Under the pieces are notes generated by a model. The model was given only the letters and a program-made list of their open reading frames with translations, was not told the DNA's origin and ran no database searches. This document shows positions 1 through 4,303 of a stretch of 5,828 nucleotides of DNA, piece after piece. Source of the stretch: Paracoccaceae bacterium (GTDB lineage: Bacteria > Pseudomonadota > Alphaproteobacteria > Rhodobacterales > Rhodobacteraceae); NCBI GenBank assembly GCA_007131945.1, contig SLPP01000255.1, positions 1-5,828 of the forward strand, written 5' to 3'. Position 1 is the stretch's first letter. Each line of letters opens with the position of its first letter. The translations under genes and the position numbers were made by a program.

Positions 1-90
1 CGGCGGCGGCGGCGTCTCGCGCGCGGCAAGCGCGGCGGGCAGGAGCGCCGCCAGGGCGGCGCAGGCAAGGAGCGTCGGCAGGGGGCGCAT
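1..90 (-). CDS. Exported protein, N-terminal fragment (signal peptide only)
   Basis: Read on the minus strand from an ATG at 90-88, the frame is open to the window edge and gives 30 residues. These form a classic Sec signal peptide: MRPLPT, then a hydrophobic Leu/Ala core (residues 7-19) and an Ala-Leu-Ala type cleavage site near residues 20-23. The mature part starts with RET and at least four prolines, encoded by the CGG run at positions 1-12. The protein is therefore expected in the periplasm or outside the cell. The ribosome site is weak (GACGGAACC just before the ATG). The gene is divergent from dapA. In many alphaproteobacteria, as I recall, the gene next to dapA is a soluble lytic murein transglycosylase. 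That would fit an exported protein, but nothing of a catalytic domain is visible here, so the identity is only an inference from synteny. Confidence 0.7.
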   Translation of the reverse strand, partial: MRPLPTLLACAALAALLPAALAARETPPPP

Positions 91-258
91 GGTTCCGTCT
101 TGAAAACCGATCGGGAAAGTTCTAACCGCCAGTGGCCCGCGCGCAATGCGGCCGAGTTCACGGCTGCGCGACGGGCGGGACCCGGCGCCTTCCTCCTGCC
201 ACGCGCCGCGCGCCCCTGCAACAGCCCCGCGCCCGCCGGCGCCGAAGGAGAGAGCGAC
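91..258. promoter_or_regulatory. Divergent intergenic region upstream of dapA
   Basis: This 168-bp gap separates two divergent genes and should carry both promoters. The most AT-rich part, about 97-126, contains TTGAAA (100-105, five of six matches to the -35 consensus) and TCTAAC (121-126, four of six to -10) with a 15-bp spacer, on the plus strand. An 8-bp palindrome, CCGATCGG (107-114), lies in that spacer between A-rich flanks and could be a protein site. The rest, 130-240, is GC-rich and shows no clear signal. The promoter call is tentative because the spacer is short. Confidence 0.3.
245..250 (+). promoter_or_regulatory. Ribosome binding site of dapA
   Basis: A perfect AAGGAG lies 8 nt before the ATG at 259. 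It decides the start: the same frame is open back to a TTG at 100, but that longer version adds 53 residues with no DapA homology character and has no ribosome site. Confidence 0.85.
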
Positions 259-1134
259 ATGTTCCGCGGATCCCTGCCTGCCCTGGTGACACCGTTCAGG
301 GAGGGGGCGGTCGATTTCAAGGCGCTGGAAGAGCTGGTCGAGTGGCATGTGGCCGAGGGCAGCCAGGGCCTCGTCCCCGTCGGCACGACCGGCGAGAGCC
401 CGACGCTGAGCCACGAGGAGCACGAGCAGGTCATCGAGGCGGTGGTCAAGGCCGCCGCCGGGCGCGTGCCCGTGATCGCCGGCGCCGGGTCGAACGCGAC
501 GGCCGAGGCGATCCGCTTCCTGCGCCACGCCGAGGCGGTCGGCGCCGATGCCGCGCTGGTCGTCACGCCCTATTACAACAAGCCGACCCAGGCCGGGCTG
601 ATCGCGCATTACCACGCCCTGCACGAGGCCTGCGACCTGCCGATCATCATCTACAACATCCCCGGCCGCTCGGTCGTGGACATGACGCCCGAGACGATGG
701 GCGAACTTGCCCGCCTGCCGCGGATCATCGGCGTGAAGGACGCGACCGGCAAGCTGGAGCGGGTGAGCATGCAGCGCGAGACCTGCGGCAAGGATTTCAT
801 CCAGCTCTCGGGTGAGGACGCCACCGCGCTCGGCTTCAACGCGCATGGCGGGGTGGGCTGCATCTCGGTCACCGCGAACGTGGCGCCGCGGCTCTGCGCC
901 GCGTTCCAGGCGGCGACGCTCGCCGGCGATTACGCCAGGGCGCTCGATTACCAGGACCGGCTGATGCCGCTTCACACGGCGATCTTCCTCGAACCCGGGC
1001 TGGCGGGCGCGAAATACGCGCTCGCGCGGCTCGGGCGCTGCACCGAGGAGGTGCGCCTGCCGCTACTGCCGGTGACCGAGAATGTGCGCCGCGCCATCGA
1101 CGAGGCGATGGAAATCGCGGGCCTGACTGCCTGA
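259..1134 (+). CDS. dapA: 4-hydroxy-tetrahydrodipicolinate synthase
   Basis: DapA condenses pyruvate with L-aspartate-4-semialdehyde, the first committed step to diaminopimelate and lysine, in the cytoplasm. The product is 291 aa, the usual family length (about 290-295), and forms a single TIM barrel of the N-acetylneuraminate lyase/DHDPS superfamily. Visible motifs, in order: [10 protein letters not shown] at the N-terminus; GTTGES (42-47) with T43 and T44 of the catalytic relay; VTPYYNKP (102-109) with Y106; YNIPGR (132-137) with catalytic Y132 and substrate-binding R137; and GVKDATG (158-164) with K160, the Schiff-base lysine. All of these sit one residue before their E. coli DapA counterparts. 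SGEDA and [12 protein letters not shown] are also typical. The start is fixed by the ribosome site at 245-250. It is a monocistronic-looking gene, divergent from an exported-protein gene and followed by its own hairpin. Confidence 0.97.
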   Translation: MFRGSLPALVTPFREGAVDFKALEELVEWHVAEGSQGLVPVGTTGESPTLSHEEHEQVIEAVVKAAAGRVPVIAGAGSNATAEAIRFLRHAEAVGADAALVVTPYYNKPTQAGLIAHYHALHEACDLPIIIYNIPGRSVVDMTPETMGELARLPRIIGVKDATGKLERVSMQRETCGKDFIQLSGEDATALGFNAHGGVGCISVTANVAPRLCAAFQAATLAGDYARALDYQDRLMPLHTAIFLEPGLAGAKYALARLGRCTEEVRLPLLPVTENVRRAIDEAMEIAGLTA

Positions 1135-1146
1135 CGCCGGTGGCGT

Positions 1147-1176
1147 GAGGCCGCGACCCGGTCGCGGCCTTCCTTC
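1147..1176 (+). terminator. Probable dapA terminator hairpin
   Basis: Thirteen bases after the dapA stop, GGCCGCGACC (1149-1158) and GGTCGCGGCC (1160-1169) form a perfect inverted repeat around a single C. As RNA this folds as an 8-bp GC-rich stem with a 5-nt loop, extendable by an A-U and a G-U pair at the base, and is followed by the short pyrimidine tail TTCCTTC. A smaller hairpin, ACGCC-GGT-GGCGT (1134-1146), directly precedes it. The tail is not a true U-run, so termination may be partial or may need Rho. Confidence 0.6.
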
Positions 1177-1232
1177 GCGGCGGGTCTCCGCTTGGCACCC
1201 GTTCCGGGCATCGGCCAAAGGTTTCGTTGCGG

Positions 1233-1264
1233 TTAACGGCCGCGTTTTATGGATTTATTACAAT
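1233..1264 (+). promoter_or_regulatory. Possible promoter in an AT-rich island
   Basis: TACAAT (1259-1264) matches the -10 consensus at five of six positions. TTAACG (1233-1238) matches -35 at four of six, but the spacer to TACAAT is 20 bp. The alternative -10 TATTAC (1256-1261) gives a 17-bp spacer with a four of six match. If active, transcription would start near 1271, at the foot of the terminator hairpin at 1272. The call rests on composition and loose matches only. Confidence 0.25.
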
Positions 1265-1271
1265 GACTTGT

Positions 1272-1303
1272 GAAAGCGTCCGCATGCGGACGCTTTCTTT
1301 TTT
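1272..1303 (+). terminator. Strong Rho-independent terminator
   Basis: GAAAGCGTCCGCA (1272-1284) is followed directly by its exact reverse complement (1285-1297), making a 26-bp perfect palindrome, and then by six T residues (1298-1303). In RNA this gives a stem of about 11 bp with a tetraloop around GCAU and a U tail, a textbook intrinsic terminator on the plus strand. What it ends is unclear: read-through from dapA, whose own hairpin lies about 100 bp upstream, or a short transcript from the AT-rich island. The minus strand has no matching U-run, so it looks one-directional. Confidence 0.88.
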
Positions 1304-1426
1304 CGCGCGCCGGGGCCTCGGTTGCCACCGGGTTTCGCGCCGCCGGGCTGCGGGCACGGGCGGTGCTGGCACGCCGAGGCTTGTTTTTCCCGCCGGTCAT
1401 GCCAAGCTGGGGAAGCTCATTCATTC

Positions 1427-1432
1427 AGGGAG
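1427..1432 (+). promoter_or_regulatory. Ribosome binding site of the lipoprotein gene
   Basis: AGGGAG lies 7 nt before the ATG at 1440. Together with the lipoprotein signal that starts there, it fixes the start, even though the frame is open back to 1227. Confidence 0.75.
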
Positions 1433-1439
1433 TTGGATC

Positions 1440-1781
1440 ATGCGTATGGCAACGGCTTTCGCGGTCCTGGGGATTTTCGCGCTGGCGGCCTGCGAGCTCG
1501 AGCCGCCGCCGCCCGACAGGCCGGGCTGGGGCGGGCGGCCACCGCATCATGGCCAGGTGAACATCGAGCGCGCCGAGCGCGCCTGCGTCGCGCAGGCGCA
1601 GCGGCAGGGGCTTCGGGTGCGCCGGATCGTCCAGACCGACATCGTGACCGACAGGCGCGGGCGCGTGATCGGCACGCACACAATCCTTCGCGTGTCGCGC
1701 GGCGGACGGATCTACCCGGTACGCTGCAACTACACCTTCGACACCCGAACCGCCCGGATCACGTCGCTCCGACCAGCGTGA
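1440..1781 (+). CDS. Small lipoprotein of unknown function
   Basis: The product is 113 aa. It begins with a lipoprotein signal peptide: MRMATA, a hydrophobic core, then the lipobox Leu-Ala-Ala-Cys with lipidated C18. A proline-rich linker (about 22-36) follows, and then a compact domain (about 40-113), so the mature protein should be tethered to a membrane on the periplasmic side. The domain has two cysteines, C49 in ERACVAQA and C96 in VRCNYTF, that could form a disulfide. Between them lie alternating hydrophobic and charged stretches (RRIVQTDIVTDRRGRVIGTHTILRV) that look like beta strands with a turn at DRRG. I recall similar proteins as uncharacterised ones in Rhodobacterales, but cannot name a family. 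The start is set by the ribosome site at 1427-1432. The last 23 bp overlap the 3' end of pncA, tail to tail. Confidence 0.8.
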   Translation: MRMATAFAVLGIFALAACELEPPPPDRPGWGGRPPHHGQVNIERAERACVAQAQRQGLRVRRIVQTDIVTDRRGRVIGTHTILRVSRGGRIYPVRCNYTFDTRTARITSLRPA

Positions 1782-2373
1782 CGCCGGCCGCGCGCATCTG
1801 CTCGAGCGCCTGCGCGAGCGATCCGTCGAGGTCGATCGCCCGGCAGGCGCCGAGCTCCACCGTGACCACGAAGCCCAGCCGCGCGGCATCGAGCGCCGAG
1901 TAGCCGACGCAGAAATCGGTGGCCAGCCCGACCAGCGTGACCGAGCTCACGCCGCGGCTGCGCAGGTAGCCCTGCAGCCCGGTCGGCGTCGTGCGGTCGT
2001 TCTCGAAGAAGGCCGAGTAGCTGTCGATCTCGCGCCGGAAACCCTTGCGCAGGATCAGGTCGGCCGGATCGGTGCGCAGATCGGGATGGAAGGCCGCGCC
2101 GGGCGTGCCCTGCACGCAATGCGTCGGCCAGAGCACCTGCGGACCATAGGGCATCTCGGTCATCGAGAAGGGCCGGGCGCCGGGATGCTGCGCCGCGAAG
2201 GAGCGGTGATCGGCCGGGTGCCAGTCCTGCGTCAGCACGCGCACGGCGAAATCGTCCATCATCGCGTTGATCGGCGCGACGACCGCGTCGCCCCCGGCCA
2301 CGGCCAGCGCCCCGCCGGGGCAGAAATCGTTCTGCACGTCGATCACGATCAGGGCGTCGCTGGCCGGGCGCAT
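1759..2373 (-). CDS. pncA: Nicotinamidase (isochorismatase-like hydrolase)
   Basis: PncA hydrolyses nicotinamide to nicotinate and ammonia in the cytoplasm, the entry step of the Preiss-Handler NAD salvage route. The product is 204 aa, normal for the family. The catalytic triad is visible: D12 in VIDVQNDF, K110 in LILRKGF, and nucleophile C155 in GLATDFCV. The metal site is also complete: D50, H52 and H56 in QDWHPADH, and H85 in WPTHCVQGTPGA, matching the ligands known in mycobacterial and yeast enzymes. The PGGAL motif after D12 is typical. The ATG at 2373 is preceded by AAGGAG (plus-strand positions 2380-2385) at 6 nt spacing. The gene is divergent from a LysR-type regulator gene, which may control it, and convergent with the lipoprotein gene. 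No partner gene such as pncB is in the window. Confidence 0.96.
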   Translation of the reverse strand: MRPASDALIVIDVQNDFCPGGALAVAGGDAVVAPINAMMDDFAVRVLTQDWHPADHRSFAAQHPGARPFSMTEMPYGPQVLWPTHCVQGTPGAAFHPDLRTDPADLILRKGFRREIDSYSAFFENDRTTPTGLQGYLRSRGVSSVTLVGLATDFCVGYSALDAARLGFVVTVELGACRAIDLDGSLAQALEQMRAAGVTLVGAT

Positions 2374-2492
2374 GGCGATCTCCTTGGCTTTCGCACAGGC
2401 CTAGAAGCCCGCGCCGGGCAGGTCAAGCCGCCCCGGCCTTGCGCCGCCACGAGGCTTTGCCCTAACTGGACCGACCCGCAGGAGAGGCGCCG
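2374..2492. promoter_or_regulatory. Divergent promoter/operator region of pncA and the LysR gene
   Basis: This 119-bp gap must hold both promoters and is where a LysR protein would usually bind. Four copies of a 5-bp half-site are visible: GGCTT at 2386-2390, AAGCC at 2405-2409, AAGCC at 2425-2429 and GGCTT at 2453-2457. The first pair forms an inverted repeat with a 14-bp spacer, and the two AAGCC copies are exactly 20 bp apart, about two helical turns. GCCCG-CGC-CGGGC (2407-2419) is a further palindrome. For pncA, TTGACC on the minus strand (2426-2421) is a fair -35, but the -10 at the right distance is poor. The short half-sites could be chance. Confidence 0.4.
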
Positions 2493-3356
2493 ATGACGAT
2501 CGACACCTGGGACGAGATCCGCACCGCCTGGCATGTCGCGCGCGCCGGCACGGTCAGCGGCGCGGCCGAGGCGCTGGGCGTGCACCACGCCACCGTCATC
2601 CGCCATGTCGATGCGCTGGAGGCGCGGCTGGGGGTGAAGCTCTTCCAGCGCCATGCCCGCGGCTACACGCCGACCGAGGCCGGCGAGGCGCTGGCCCAGG
2701 TCGGCCGCACCACCGACGAGCAGTTCGCCCAGCTCGCCGCGCGGCTGCGCGGGCTCAGCGGCGGGATCGAGGGCGATCTCGTCGTCACCACCGTGCCCGA
2801 GCTCTGCGCGCTGGTCGTCGAGGCGCTGGCGCCGCTCATGGCCGAGCATGCCGCGCTCAACCTGCGGCTCAGGACCGACCGGCGCGTCCTGCGGCTGGAA
2901 TACGGCGAGGCGCATGTCGCGATCCGCGCCGGCGGCCGGCCCGAGGAGCCCGACAACGTCGTCCAGCTGCTCTGCCGCCGGAAGACCGCGCTCTATGCCG
3001 CACCCGCCTACCTCGAGGCGCATGGCCAGCCGGAAAGCGACGCCGATCTCGCCGCGCATGTCTTCGTCGGCGACGATCTCGACGAGAGCCGCGCGCCCTA
3101 TTTCCGCTGGCTCATGGCGCTGGGCGCGCGGCGGGTGGTGCGCAGCAACGACCCCTACGGCCGGCTCGCGGCGATGCGCGCCGGGTTGGGACTCGGCTTC
3201 CTCGTCGAGGGCAGCGACGTCGCCGGGCTCGAGCTCGTCCTGCCGCCGCGCCCCGACTGGGACGTGCCGCTGTGGCTTGTCACGCATGTCGATCTGCACC
3301 GCACGGCCAAGGTGCAGGCGGCGGTGGCGGCGCTGAAGCGGGGCCTCGGGGCGTGA
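2493..3356 (+). CDS. LysR-family transcriptional regulator
   Basis: The product is 287 aa, slightly short for a family of about 290-310. Residues 6-64 are the winged helix-turn-helix: the helix-turn-helix itself spans about 21-41 (VSGAAEALGVHHATVIRHVD), followed by LEARLGVKLFQRHARGYTPTEAG, the typical LysR wing. A linker helix runs to about residue 90, and the periplasmic-binding-protein-like effector domain covers about 94-285. The effector is unknown. The protein should act as a tetramer on the DNA, often autoregulating and controlling a divergent gene. Ribosome site AGGAG (2480-2484) lies 8 nt before the ATG. The stop overlaps the GTG of the downstream transporter by 4 bp, so the two genes form an operon, and the transporter is a likely target along with the divergent pncA. 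No specific subfamily name is justified. Confidence 0.95.
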   Translation: MTIDTWDEIRTAWHVARAGTVSGAAEALGVHHATVIRHVDALEARLGVKLFQRHARGYTPTEAGEALAQVGRTTDEQFAQLAARLRGLSGGIEGDLVVTTVPELCALVVEALAPLMAEHAALNLRLRTDRRVLRLEYGEAHVAIRAGGRPEEPDNVVQLLCRRKTALYAAPAYLEAHGQPESDADLAAHVFVGDDLDESRAPYFRWLMALGARRVVRSNDPYGRLAAMRAGLGLGFLVEGSDVAGLELVLPPRPDWDVPLWLVTHVDLHRTAKVQAAVAALKRGLGA

Positions 3357-4297
3357 GCCTCGCCACGACCGCGAGCCCGGCGCGCCGCGCAGCACTCCAG
3401 GGCCATGCGGCGATGCTCGCCTTCTCGGCGCTGGTCGCCGGCTCGTTCAGCCTCGGCGCGCTGATCGCCAACGAGATCGACCCGGCGGCGATGAACGCGG
3501 TGCGTTTCCTGCTCGCCGCGGCGGTGCTCGGCGGGCTGGCGATGGTCCTGCCGCGGCATGGCGGCTTCCGGACGGAGCATTTCCGCGCCCCCTGGCGCTA
3601 CCTGCTGCTGGCGGCGCTCTTCGGCGGCTATTTCGTCCTGATGTTCGAGGGGCTGAAGACCGCGGCCCCGGTCTCGGCCGGCGCCGTCTTCACGCTGACG
3701 CCCCTGATCACCGCCGCCTGCGCCTGGCCGCTCCTCGGCCAGCGGCCCGACCGGCGCATCCTCGTGGCGCTGGCGATCGGCGCGGCGGGGGCGCTGTGGG
3801 TGATCTTCCGCGCCGATCTGCGCGCCTTCCTCGCCTTCCAGGTCGGCCGTGGCGAGGCGGTCTATTTCCTCGGCGTGATCCTGCACGCGGTCTTCACGCC
3901 GATGCTGAAGAAGCTCAACCGCGGCGAGCCGGCGCTGGTGACGACGGCGCTGGTCATGGCGGCGGGCTTCGTGCTGCTCGCCCTCTGGGGCTGGCGCGAG
4001 ATCGCGGCGATCGACTGGCTGCTTCTCGCGCCCTGGATCTGGGGCGTGATCCTCTATCTCGTGCTGGCGACGACGGCGCTGACCTTCGTGCTTCTCAACT
4101 TCGCCGCGCAGCGCCTGCCCTCGTCGAAGGTCATGGCCTATACCTACCTGACGCCGGCCTGGATCATCCTGTGGGAACTGGTGCTGGGTCACGGCGGACC
4201 GGGCGCGCTGATCCTGCCCGGCGTCGGGCTGATCGTGGTGGCGCTGCTTCTGCTTCTGCGCGAGGATCGCCCGGCGGCGCCCCGGCCCGCGGCCTGA
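3353..4297 (+). CDS. EamA/DMT-family transporter
   Basis: The product is 314 aa, the usual size for a ten-helix drug/metabolite transporter of the inner membrane. Two EamA repeats are recognisable. Hydrophobic segments lie at about 20-38, 45-66, 82-100, 108-128, 135-152, 168-184, 195-212, 222-250, 257-278 and 284-303. Typical signatures are NAVRFLLAAAVL in helix 2, GLKTAAPVSAGAVFTLTPLITA in helices 3-4, and SSKVMAYTYLTPAWIILWELVLG in helix 9. Members export or take up amino acids, nucleotides or other metabolites; the substrate here cannot be told. The chosen start is GTG at 3353, whose GTGA overlaps the stop of the regulator gene, implying translational coupling. The ribosome site is weak, and ATG 3413 is a shorter option. 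Starting further upstream, at 3272, would put 27 low-complexity residues inside the regulator gene and is rejected. Confidence 0.93.
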   Translation: MSLATTASPARRAALQGHAAMLAFSALVAGSFSLGALIANEIDPAAMNAVRFLLAAAVLGGLAMVLPRHGGFRTEHFRAPWRYLLLAALFGGYFVLMFEGLKTAAPVSAGAVFTLTPLITAACAWPLLGQRPDRRILVALAIGAAGALWVIFRADLRAFLAFQVGRGEAVYFLGVILHAVFTPMLKKLNRGEPALVTTALVMAAGFVLLALWGWREIAAIDWLLLAPWIWGVILYLVLATTALTFVLLNFAAQRLPSSKVMAYTYLTPAWIILWELVLGHGGPGALILPGVGLIVVALLLLLREDRPAAPRPAA

Positions 4298-4303
4298 CCC
4301 GGT

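Larger units (their letters stand above)
1135..1439. other. Intergenic region with two hairpins, no convincing gene
   Basis: This 305-bp stretch between dapA and the lipoprotein gene has three parts. Positions 1135-1176 hold the dapA hairpins. Positions 1222-1275 are an AT-rich island, unusual in this GC-rich DNA, leading into a strong intrinsic terminator at 1272-1303. Positions 1304-1425 are GC-rich again and presumably hold the lipoprotein promoter, although I cannot place it with confidence. Reading frames cross the region in several frames, but none has a ribosome site or recognisable protein character. Confidence 0.6.

Noticed and set aside
100..258. N-terminal extension of dapA from a TTG at 100
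   Set aside because: The 53 extra residues have no DapA character, no ribosome site precedes 100, and AAGGAG at 245-250 sits correctly before the ATG at 259, which gives the normal family length.
1231..1250. CtrA-type site around GGTTAACGG
   Set aside because: One TTAAC half-site is present, but the second TTAA at the required 7-bp spacing is absent.
1380..1410. CTTGTTTTTCCC...CATGCC as a promoter of the lipoprotein gene
   Set aside because: TTGTTT could be a -35, but no acceptable -10 lies 16-18 bp downstream; CATGCC is only about 11 bp away.
1227..1439. N-terminal extension of the lipoprotein gene
   Set aside because: It would run through the strong terminator at 1272-1303 and bury the lipoprotein signal peptide inside the protein; the ATG at 1440 has a good ribosome site.
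2349..3395. Long minus-strand open frame opposite the LysR gene (348 codons)
   Set aside because: It is low in complexity and rich in Arg, Gly and Ala, as expected for an antisense frame in GC-rich DNA, and it overlaps a clear gene and the pncA start region.
3155..4192. Long minus-strand open frame opposite the transporter gene (345 codons)
   Set aside because: It is dominated by Arg, Glu, Gln and His with no domain character; it is the antisense shadow of a well-supported membrane protein gene.
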